Positions 1 through 6,500 of a DNA stretch of 8,423 bases are shown in pieces. The notes under the pieces were generated by a model that worked only from the letters and a program-made list of their open reading frames with translations, was not told the DNA's origin and ran no database searches. The stretch lies in contig VBHE01000011.1 of assembly GCA_005889515.1 (NCBI GenBank), forward strand, positions 863 to 9,285. Direction: 5' to 3'. The DNA is from Chloroflexota bacterium. Lineage in GTDB: Bacteria > Chloroflexota > Dormibacteria > Aeolococcales > Aeolococcaceae. Within the stretch, counting starts at the first letter, position 1, and each line of letters opens with the position of its first letter. The position numbers were made by a program, and so were the translations under genes.

Positions 1-122
1 TCGCCGAGCAGACCGAGTTCAGTGACCTCGGCGGCGTTCAACTCCTCTCCCATCATGGACTTGACGGGATAGCGCCAGAGGGAGACCACCGTGCCAACAG
101 CCGTTTGCGCAGAGTGCGACAT
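1..122 (-). CDS. MOSC-domain protein, N-terminal beta-barrel part (partial, runs off the left edge)
   Basis: Reading the minus strand from ATG at 122-120 gives 40 codons that continue past the window edge. The protein begins MSHSAQTAVG and then carries TVVSLWRYPVKSMMGEEL followed by NAAEVTELGLLG. The pattern of a hydrophobic strand, the YPVKSM motif, and an alternating E-V-T-E-x-GLLG segment is characteristic of the MOSC N-terminal beta-barrel domain. In the family this domain precedes the MOSC domain, which binds a molybdenum cofactor sulfur site (as in YcbX and mARC proteins). The start is supported by a Shine-Dalgarno AGGGGGAG at 128-135, five bases before the ATG, and by a promoter further upstream. 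An internal GTG at 89 is also in frame but has no comparable ribosome binding site. The MOSC domain itself would lie outside the window, so the enzymatic role cannot be judged. It is divergent from the recombinase gene at 553. Confidence 0.82.
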   Translation of the reverse strand, partial: MSHSAQTAVGTVVSLWRYPVKSMMGEELNAAEVTELGLLG

Positions 123-161
123 GGCCGCTCCCCCTGATCCGCTCTGGTGTGTGAGCCCTGG

Positions 162-190
162 ATTGTCCCACTCCTCCAAGTCGCGGTCAA
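162..190 (-). promoter_or_regulatory. σ70-like promoter of the MOSC gene
   Basis: On the minus strand TTGACC (190-185) is followed after exactly 17 bases by GACAAT (167-162). This matches the -35 consensus at five of six positions and the -10 at four of six, including the key A2 and T6. Transcription would start near 155, leaving a leader of about 33 bases that contains the Shine-Dalgarno at 128-135. Called by eye; the position fits the gene. Confidence 0.55.
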
Positions 191-540
191 TGTCGTGCCT
201 GCCCGCCGCCGCCTGTGCAGCCAGCCTCCGCATGCGCAGGAGCACCCCCAGGCACATGGCGTGGAAGTGGAGATTGCAACAGTCGAACGCCAGTCACAAA
301 CCGCAGCCGCGGCTGTTGTCAGAGAGGAATGCGAGGAGCGTACCCCGACAAGGCCGGCTCTGGCGGCGGGGCCGTCCTGGGACCAGGCGGGAGCGGAGCG
401 GGCATCTCGTGACGAGGGGCATATTCAGAAACGACCGTTTCTGCGACGCCCCGGCAGGAGGCCCCTTTGAGGCTCCTCGAGGCGTCCAGAACCCGTGTCT
501 GCAATCAACGTCGCATAAGTTCCCCGGCCCGTGGTTCTGA
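191..540. other. Gene-free divergent intergenic region rich in inverted repeats
   Basis: No reading frame here has a ribosome binding site or recognisable protein motifs. The stretch holds several perfect short dyads: CAGCCGCGGCTG (304-315), CCTGG-GA-CCAGG (376-387), CTCGT-G-ACGAG (406-416), CAGAAACG-AC-CGTTTCTG (426-443), and a hairpin AGGAGGCC/GGCTCCT (456-477, one bulged base). The last four have centres about 24 to 32 bases apart, just upstream of a resolvase gene. This is the usual place for a recombination or operator site, but the arms of the different dyads do not share a sequence. Confidence 0.5.
426..443. repeat. Perfect 18-base dyad with asymmetric AC centre, candidate recombinase or repressor site
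   Basis: CAGAAACG and CGTTTCTG are exact reverse complements separated by the dinucleotide AC. It is the longest perfect dyad seen upstream of the resolvase and lies 109 bases before its start codon. Serine recombinases cut at a central dinucleotide between inverted half-sites, so the shape is suggestive; a repressor operator is equally possible. The pattern is seen directly, the role is inferred. Confidence 0.45.
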
Positions 541-546
541 TACGAT
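541..546 (+). promoter_or_regulatory. -10 element TACGAT for leaderless resolvase mRNA
   Basis: TACGAT, preceded by TG at 538-539 and a single A, ends exactly six bases before the ATG at 553, so transcription would begin at or next to the start codon. No Shine-Dalgarno is present. No good -35 is seen at the normal distance. Leaderless genes with a TANNNT hexamer at this distance are common in actinobacteria and Deinococcus-like groups. Confidence 0.5.
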
Positions 547-552
547 CGAGCG

Positions 553-1185
553 ATGGGGCACCTGCTGGGCTACGCGCGCGTCTCCACCACCGACCAGAAC
601 CCCGACCTTCAGATCGACGCCCTGAAGACAGCGGGCTGCTACCGGCTGTTCGTCGACCACGCCAGCGGCACCCTCGACGAGCGTCCCGAGCTAACACGGG
701 TCCTCGATCAGATCCGCCCCGGCGACAGCCTCGTGGTGTGGAAGCTCGACCGACTCGGCCGCTCGCTCCGCCACCTCATCGACACCGTCGGTGATCTCCA
801 GCAACGGGGCATCGGCTTCCGCAGCCTGCAGGAGAGCATCGACACCACTACCCCCACGGGCAAGCTGGTCTTTCACCTCTTCGGCGCCCTCGCCGAGTTC
901 GAACGCGACCTCATCCGCGAGCGGACGCTGGCCGCGCTGACCGCGGCAAGGGCCCGGGGGCGCTTGGGCGGCCGGCCCTCCTCGATGACGCCGCAGAAGC
1001 TCGCCATCGCCCGCCAGCTCTACGACGGTCGGCAGCACACGGTGGCGGCGATCGCGGAGACGCTGGGGGTCAGCCGCGCGACCATCTACCGGCACCTCGG
1101 ATTGGTGGCGCCACCACTGCCCCCGCCGGTCCCCGCGCGCCGGCAGAGACCGCGAAGAGCGGCGAAGCGCTTACCGAGCGGTTAG
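553..1185 (+). CDS. Small serine recombinase (resolvase/invertase family)
   Basis: The 210-residue product is a site-specific recombinase that would cut and rejoin DNA through a serine-DNA bond. The N-terminal catalytic domain opens with GYARVSTTDQN: Arg9 and the nucleophile Ser11. WKLDRLGRS follows, with Asp66, Arg67 and Arg70 matching the active-site arginines of gamma-delta resolvase. The dimer E helix is AEFERDLIRERT (about 114-125). After GRLGGRPS comes a Hin-type helix-turn-helix (about 146-182, VAAIAETLGVSRATIYRHL). The last 28 residues are proline- and arginine-rich and look like an extra or altered tail. A stop codon lies in frame at 538-540, so ATG 553 is the first possible start. 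Size and motifs fit an active enzyme. No transposase is present in the window, so it may be a lone resolvase, an invertase or a remnant of a larger element. Its stop overlaps that of the converging remnant at 1182. Confidence 0.93.
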   Translation: MGHLLGYARVSTTDQNPDLQIDALKTAGCYRLFVDHASGTLDERPELTRVLDQIRPGDSLVVWKLDRLGRSLRHLIDTVGDLQQRGIGFRSLQESIDTTTPTGKLVFHLFGALAEFERDLIRERTLAALTAARARGRLGGRPSSMTPQKLAIARQLYDGRQHTVAAIAETLGVSRATIYRHLGLVAPPLPPPVPARRQRPRRAAKRLPSG

Positions 1186-1439
1186 TTTGCGGCTGGGGGC
1201 ACGTTCCTTAGAACCGGGCCCACCCGGCCCGTGCCGAGGTCGCTCAGCATCCTCTCGTACTCGGGCCGACGGCGCCCCGAGTACGCGCTTATGTCGTCGT
1301 CCACATAGCAGTCGGCGACCTGCCAGCGGCGCCGCTGGGCGAACGCCCGGCAGTCCTCGATCTGCCGGGTGATCGCCATGCGGGTGCCGTCCGGATCGGA
1401 GGAGATGCGGGCGTAGATGGCGGCCGCCTGGGGAGCCAT
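1182..1439 (-). pseudogene. N-terminal remnant of a large serine recombinase
   Basis: From ATG 1439 the minus strand encodes 85 residues. They begin with AAAIYARISSDPDG (Arg11 and catalytic Ser13), then RQIEDCRAFAQRRRW, VDDDISAYSG and RPEYERMLSDL. This run is typical of the resolvase domain of large serine recombinases such as phage integrases, which are usually about 450 residues or more. After GRVGPV the similarity stops: the expected W-x-x-DRL-x-R active-site segment, the rest of the catalytic domain and the zinc-ribbon DNA-binding region are missing. The frame ends 14 codons later at TAA 1184-1182. The break near 1205-1220 sits about 20-35 bases from the end of the resolvase gene. An in-frame TAA at 1451-1449 limits the start to ATG 1439 or TTG 1442. 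It cannot be catalytically complete; a short dominant-negative or regulatory peptide is possible but unsupported. Confidence 0.8.
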
Positions 1440-1445
1440 CAAGGT

Positions 1446-1451
1446 ATATTA
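1446..1451 (-). promoter_or_regulatory. -10 element TAATAT for leaderless recombinase remnant
   Basis: On the minus strand TAATAT (1451-1446) is followed by six bases and then ATG 1439, the same geometry as at the resolvase gene at 541-553. No Shine-Dalgarno is seen. The -35 position (about 1474-1469, TCGTGG) is poor and falls in a dyad. Confidence 0.5.
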
Positions 1452-1457
1452 GCACAC

Positions 1458-1473
1458 CGTGGCTCATGCCACG
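1458..1473. repeat. Inverted repeat next to the remnant's promoter, possible operator
   Basis: CGTGGC and GCCACG are perfect 6-base arms around TCAT. The dyad overlaps the -35 position of the TAATAT promoter, so a repressor or the lost recombinase itself could have bound here. Function is inferred from position alone. Confidence 0.4.
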
Positions 1474-1475
1474 AT

Positions 1476-1537
1476 GCCCGTTCTTGACCGCCGGCAGGCC
1501 ACTGAGCGGGCGTTTGCCGGGCCCGTTCTTGGCCTGC
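1476..1537. repeat. 11-base direct repeat with internal inverted repeats
   Basis: GCCCGTTCTTG occurs at 1476-1486 and again at 1521-1531, start points 45 bases apart. Between and beside them lie the inverted pairs CCGGCA (1491-1496) / TGCCGG (1515-1520) and GCAGGCC (1494-1500) / GGCCTGC (1531-1537). It lies directly upstream of the recombinase remnant, where large serine integrases often keep their attachment site. No duplicated core flanking an element is visible, so an attachment site is only a possibility. Confidence 0.35.
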
Positions 1538-1798
1538 GAGGACGGCCGCAGCTGGTACTCATGAGAACAGGAGTAGGTAACGCCCCCTCATGGGTCAGAG
1601 CTTTCTACCGCGGCAGGTCGGCTTCACCGGCTGACGCGTCGGCCCCGGCTGATCGATGTGTGATCGGCCCATGGCGGAGAAGCACGCTGGAGCAGTGGTG
1701 CAACCGGAACCTCGGGTATCCCGGCAGGGGCGCAGTCAGTCTGGCCCAACGTTTGGAGGCGCGGACGTGGGAGGATGCCGCGGTCGCGCCGCCGCACC
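1538..1798. other. Gene-free region upstream of the FKBP gene
   Basis: No convincing gene or promoter is seen on either strand. The one notable structure is a possible hairpin at 1647-1669: arms GGCTGATC and GATCGGCC, eight pairs counting one wobble, with a 7-base loop. It is not followed by a run of T, so it does not look like a terminator. An open frame from GTG 1459 crosses the region but has no ribosome binding site and no recognisable motif. Confidence 0.35.
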
Positions 1799-1810
1799 AG
1801 GGAGCACACG

Positions 1811-2137
1811 ATGGCTGATCTGGCGATCGAGGAGGTCACGGTCGGCACCGGACCAGAGGCAGTGCCGGGCAGGACAGTGAGCGTGCACTACGTGGGAACG
1901 TTGCCCGATGGCACCAGGTTCGACGCCTCCCGTGATCGCGGGAGACCGTTCTCGTTCCTCCTGGGCCGTGGACAGGTGATTCAGGGCTGGGACCAGGGAG
2001 TCGCCGGAATGCGCACCGGCGGCGTGCGCAAGCTCGTGATCCCGGCTGAGCTCGGCTACGGGGATGCGGGTGCCCCACCGGTGATCCCGCCCGGCGCCAC
2101 TCTCCACTTCGAAGTCGAGCTGCTCGAGGTCAGGTGA
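1811..2137 (+). CDS. FKBP-type peptidyl-prolyl cis-trans isomerase
   Basis: The 108-residue protein is a single minimal FKBP domain, the same length as human FKBP12. It would catalyse cis-trans isomerisation of bonds before proline and act as a folding helper. The pocket residues are all present: Tyr27 (VSVHYVGT), Phe37 and Asp38 (RFDAS), Phe47, Val56-Ile57 and Trp60 (QVIQGWDQG), Tyr83 (LGYGD), Ile92 and Phe100. There is no signal peptide or membrane segment, so it should be cytoplasmic. The start at ATG 1811 is preferred over the upstream frame opening at 1775, because AGGGAG (1799-1804) lies six bases before it and the FKBP fold begins there. No promoter was recognised upstream. It is separated from the next gene by a promoter, so it is probably a unit of its own. 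Confidence 0.95.
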   Translation: MADLAIEEVTVGTGPEAVPGRTVSVHYVGTLPDGTRFDASRDRGRPFSFLLGRGQVIQGWDQGVAGMRTGGVRKLVIPAELGYGDAGAPPVIPPGATLHFEVELLEVR

Positions 2138-2210
2138 TCCTGCCGACCGCGGCCGTCTCGGGTACTCGCCTTCACCGGAACTCCTCTCCGGCGCTCCGCC
2201 GCCCTCCCTC

Positions 2211-2239
2211 TTGCCTCGCCCTGGCACGGATGCTATAGT
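2211..2239 (+). promoter_or_regulatory. σ70-like promoter for the histidine kinase operon
   Basis: TTGCCT (2211-2216), a 17-base spacer, and TATAGT (2234-2239) form the best promoter in the window. Transcription would start near 2246, giving a leader of about 37 bases with AAGGGG (2271-2276) before GTG 2283. The TTG of the -35 box is also the first codon of the longest open frame, but it cannot be the translation start if this promoter is used. Confidence 0.65.
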
Positions 2240-2282
2240 TCAGTCTGCACGATCCACGTTGGATGCTTGCAAGGGGCGAAGG

Positions 2283-3527
2283 GTGAACCAGGGGCAGGGG
2301 CGCCGGCGGCGCCCGGAGATCTCCACCCGGCGAGGCAGGGACGACAGCTCCGCCTGCCTGGCCGTCGAGGACCTGCTGAAGCTGTCGGAGGCCTCCCGCC
2401 AGGTCCTCGGGGTCCTCGACGCCACGGTCCTCGCCGGGCGCGCCGCCCGGGAGTTCGGGCCCATCGTCGGCACCGACGCGACCGCCGTGGGCCTTCGGGA
2501 GGCCCCCGACCTCCTCGTCGTCCGGGGTGGGTGGCGGGTGCGCACGCCGCGGGTGCGGACCGCCCTCGAGGTCCCGTCGGGAGACGGGGTCGGCGGCAAG
2601 ATTCTCTGCTCGGGACAGCCGCTGTCCGTCACCGACTACGGCACCGCGCCCGAGGTCTCCGAGCGCCTCGTCGACGACATCGTGCGGCGCGAGGGCGTGC
2701 ATGCCCTGCTCGGAGTGCCCATCCGGTACCGCGGGCAGGTCATCGGCGTCCTCTACGCGGTGAACCGCTCGCCCGGCGAGATGGGCGACCGAGCCCGGTC
2801 GCTGGCGGTGGAGTTCGCCGCGTCGGTGGGGCCCGCACTGGGGGCGGCGATGCACTCGGGACGCGCCGCGCGTCTCAGCGCCCTGGCGGAGCGCCAGCGC
2901 CTCTCACGCGATCTGCACGACAACCTCAGCCCGCTGCTCTTCGGGATCGGTGCGGCGGCGCAGCAAGCCGGCAGGACGCTCGCCGCCGAGGGGTGCGACC
3001 TCCTGCCCCAACTCCGCAGCATCGAGGAGCAGGCCTCGCGGGCGGCGGCGTCGCTGCGTGAGATCCTCTGCGCGCTGGCGCCGTCGGCGAGCGAGGAGGG
3101 ACTGCCGGCGATCCTCCGCATGGACGTGGGGGGCTTCGCCACCTTCACCGGCCTCGCCACCGACCTCGCGGTGATCGGAGAGCCCTACGACCTCAGCGGC
3201 GAGCAGGAGTCGGTGCTCCTCGCCGTCGTCAGAGAGGGCCTCCACAACGTCGCCAAGCACGCGCGGGCGAGCACCGCGCTGGTGACCCTGCACTACGGGT
3301 CGGAGACCGTGGATGTCCTGGTCCAGGACGACGGGTGTGGCCTGCCCGAGGAGTTCAGCGTCACCGACGTCCCCCGCGAAGGCCGGCACCAGGGGCTCGC
3401 CTCACTCTCCCAGCGGCTGGCGCGCGTCGGCGGCCAGGTGATCCTCCAGGGCAACGAGGACGGCGGCATGACGCTCTGCGCCAGCCTCCCCACCGGTGGG
3501 TGCCGCGGAGGGGCGACCTTGACCTGA
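2283..3527 (+). CDS. Soluble GAF-domain sensor histidine kinase (NarL-type, HisKA_3 family)
   Basis: A 414-residue kinase starting at GTG 2283, chosen because AAGGGG lies six bases upstream and a promoter covers the earlier in-frame TTG at 2211. The basic N-terminus is followed by a GAF domain (about 32-190: VGGKILCSGQPLSV, HALLGVPIRYRGQVIGVLYA), which in this family senses small ligands or redox state. Next comes the dimerisation and phosphoacceptor helix ERQRLSRDLHDNLSPLLFG, with His212. The ATPase domain (about 305-405) has the N-box REGLHNVAKHA (Asn322), the G1 box QDDGCGL and a G2-like GRHQGLASLSQRL. No membrane segment is seen, so it would sense a cytoplasmic signal. Kinases of this type normally phosphorylate a NarL/LuxR-type regulator, but none is in the window. 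The gene is followed 47 bases later by the cyclase gene, with which it is probably co-transcribed. Confidence 0.9.
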   Translation: MNQGQGRRRRPEISTRRGRDDSSACLAVEDLLKLSEASRQVLGVLDATVLAGRAAREFGPIVGTDATAVGLREAPDLLVVRGGWRVRTPRVRTALEVPSGDGVGGKILCSGQPLSVTDYGTAPEVSERLVDDIVRREGVHALLGVPIRYRGQVIGVLYAVNRSPGEMGDRARSLAVEFAASVGPALGAAMHSGRAARLSALAERQRLSRDLHDNLSPLLFGIGAAAQQAGRTLAAEGCDLLPQLRSIEEQASRAAASLREILCALAPSASEEGLPAILRMDVGGFATFTGLATDLAVIGEPYDLSGEQESVLLAVVREGLHNVAKHARASTALVTLHYGSETVDVLVQDDGCGLPEEFSVTDVPREGRHQGLASLSQRLARVGGQVILQGNEDGGMTLCASLPTGGCRGGATLT

Positions 3528-3574
3528 GCGGATCACCGCCCCGGCACCGGGGGTGTGATTCACTGATCCCCACC

Positions 3575-6500
3575 ATGGCGGCGAATCGTCTGTGTGCCCA
3601 GTGCGGAGCCGAGAGCCCTGTCGGCTCCCGCTTCTGCGGGGCATGCGGCCAGGCCCTCGGCGGTGGGTGGTGCTCGGACTGCGGCTTCCCGAACCCGCCC
3701 GACCATCGTTTCTGCGGCCGCTGTGGCTCGGCGCTCCACGCCGCCGACCCGGAGCCCGTGACCGACTCCACCCCGGATCCGGGGGGCGAGCGCAAGCTGG
3801 TCACCGTTCTCTTCGCCGACGTCGTCGGGTTCACCGCCATGTCCGAGAACACCGACCCCGAGGTGGTGGCCCGCACCGTCGACCGCGCCTTTCGTCGCAT
3901 GGCCGAGGTGGTCGTCGAGCACGGAGGAACGGTCGACAAGTACATGGGCGACTGCCTCATGGCGCTCTTCGGCGTGCCCCACGCGCACGAGAACGACGCC
4001 GAGCGCGCCGTGGCGACGGCCCTCGCCATTCGCGATCTCGGTGGTGAGCTGCAGTTCTCCATCGGGCTGAACAGCGGTGAGGTGATGGTCACCGCGGTGG
4101 GGCGCGACGGCGACCCCACGGTGATCGGCGACACGGTCAACGTCGCCGCGCGGCTGGAGAAGACCGCCGGCGCCGGCGAGATCCTGCTCGGAGCGCTCAC
4201 CGCCGAGCTCGCCGGCCGCAGGGTGGTGCTCCGTCCACGCGAGCCGGCGCTGCTCAAGGGCAAGCGTGAGCCGGTGCCGGTGTGGGAGGCGGTGGCGCTC
4301 CGCGCCGACGATGCCGCCCCTGCCGGGGCCGAATCGGTGCCTCTGGTGGGGCGCGACGTCGAGCTCACCTTCCTCCGCGCCATCTGGCGCCGGGTCGTGG
4401 CCAGCCGCCGCGCCAACCTGGTCCGCATCAGCGGAGAGGCGGGGATCGGTAAGACGCGGCTTCTCGACGAGCTGGCGCGGTCACTGCGGGGAGAGTCCCG
4501 CGTGGTGCGCACCCGCTACCCCGCCTACGGCACCCCCAGCGGCCCGCGCATCGCCGGCGAGGTCGTGCGCCAGCTCGGGCAGCTCGGAGAGACGGATGTC
4601 GACGACCGCCTTGCGGCCCTGGCGAGGACCCTGCCGGGCCCGGACGGGATGGCTCCGTCGAAGATGCGCCAGGAGTACGTGTGGGCGCTGCGACGGCTGG
4701 CGCGGACGCATGCGGACGTGACGCCCCTGCTCCTCATCATCGACGACATGCACCGCGCCGGCGAGGAGGCGCTCGACCTCCTCGCCGAGGTGGTGCCCCG
4801 CGACATGGACTCGCCCATCCTGCTCGTGCTCGCCGGCCATTCCGAGCCCGCCGACTGGCTGCGCCGCCTGCCCGACTACACCGCGCTCTCGCTGACGCCC
4901 CTGCAGGAGGCGGACGCCACCGTGCTCCTCGACAGCCTCCTGCCCGAGCTCCCCCTCGACCCCGCCAGCGCCGAGCAGCTGGTCACCCGGGCGGGCGGGA
5001 ACCCCCTCTACCTGCGCGAGCTGGTGCGACTGCTGCAGGCGCGCGCCGGGCTGGTTCCCAGCTCGGGCGCCTACCACCTGGCGCAGCGCGCCGCCCTCCC
5101 CGCGACCCTGCAGAGTGTGCTCGCCGCCCGTCTCGACGCCCTGCCCGGCGCCGACAAGGCCGCGCTGCAACACCTGTCGATGTTCGCCGACGGCGCCGGT
5201 GAGGCCGAGCTCATCGCGGTCGGCCTGGCCTCTCCGGCGGAGGGGCTGCGACGCCTGGTGGCCGCGGGACTGGTTCGCCGGCGCGACGACGGAGGCCACG
5301 CGGTCGTCGACCCGCTGCTCCGCGAGGTCGCCTACGAGACCATGCCGCACGACCTGCGCGCCCGGCGGCACCGGCTCGCCGCCGCCGTCGTCACCGACGC
5401 CGGTGAGGCCGCCCACCATCTCGACACCGCCGCGCGGCACCTGCCCGCCGACACCGAGCTCCAGCAGCTCGCGGCCACCGCCCTCGGCGATGCCGGCCTC
5501 CGCCTGCTCAACACCCACCGGCACGCCGAGGGGACCGGGCTGCTCCTGCGCGCGGTCGAGCTCGGCCTGCGCGATCCCGACATCCTGCTCCGCCTGGCCC
5601 ATGCTCTCCTGGACATCTCTCGCGGTGACGAGGCGCTGCCGGTCCTGGAGCTCGTCCGTGTCGCCGACGGGGACGAGCAGCGGGCCACCGACCTCCTGCA
5701 CACGCGCGCCAACGCGATCTCCCAGCGTGCGCCCGCGGAGGCTCTGCCCCTCTACGCGGAGGCGAGGCGGCGCTGGGCGGCGCTCGGCAACACCCGCAAG
5801 GAAGCCTGGGCGGTGGCGAACGCCGCCTACGTCCGCTCGAACACGGGCGACATCGAGACCGCGGTCCGCGGCCTCGACGAGGCGGTCGTGCTCTTCGAGC
5901 GCGCCGGCGACCGGTGGGGGGCGACCTCGGCGAGGGGTCTGCTCGCCGTCTGGCGACCCGAGGATCCGCGCGTCGGCGAGTGGCTCGAAGCAGCCCTGGG
6001 GTCGGCCGAGGAGCTCCGGGACCTGAGCCAGCAGCGGGATGTCCGCATCGCGCTCACCTGGCACCACTTCATCCGGAGCCGATGGGGAGGCGACGCGGAC
6101 ACCGTCGAGGTCCGCGCCCATGCCGGGCGGCTCGCCGAGCTGGCGGCGGGGCTCGGCGACGTCGCCAATGAGGCACAGGCTCGGGCCGTCCTCACCTACC
6201 TCGCCCGGATGGGGGGGCGATGGGAGGAGGCGGAGCGGCTCTCGCTGTCGCTCCGTCGCCGCCCGGTCGAGGGGGGCAGCAGCATCGAGACTCTCGTCGG
6301 TGCGGTCCTCGTCTCCCTCGATCTGCCCGCCCGGGCGGCGGAGCCAATGCAGCTCTCCCGCCCGGTCAGGACCGCCGACCCTCTCAGCGTGCTCGCCGCC
6401 GCCATCGAGGCGGAGGCGCTGGCGTTCGCCGGCCGTGCCGACGAGGCATGGGAGCACCTGGAGCGCCGGGGACATGTCGCCCCGGCCGCGCTCGGCGCCG

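Noticed and set aside
147..470. Overlapping plus-strand frames in the divergent gap
   Set aside because: No ribosome sites and low-complexity composition. They overlap the MOSC promoter and the dyad cluster.
553..1439. Complete transposon or prophage
   Set aside because: No transposase, terminal inverted repeats, target duplication or phage structural gene is visible; only the two recombinase frames.
1647..1669. Hairpin upstream of FKBP as a riboswitch or terminator
   Set aside because: A single short stem with a wobble pair. No match to a riboswitch core that I recognise and no T-run.
1459..1818. 119-codon frame from GTG crossing the gap before the FKBP gene
   Set aside because: No Shine-Dalgarno, no recognisable motif, and its end overlaps the well-supported FKBP start.
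2170..2185. CCGGA-N7-TCCGG hairpin after the FKBP gene as a terminator
   Set aside because: Only five pairs and no following T-run.
3335..3574. 80-residue N-terminal extension of the cyclase frame
   Set aside because: It overlaps the histidine kinase gene in another frame and is arginine/proline rich without motifs. The zinc ribbon begins right after ATG 3575.
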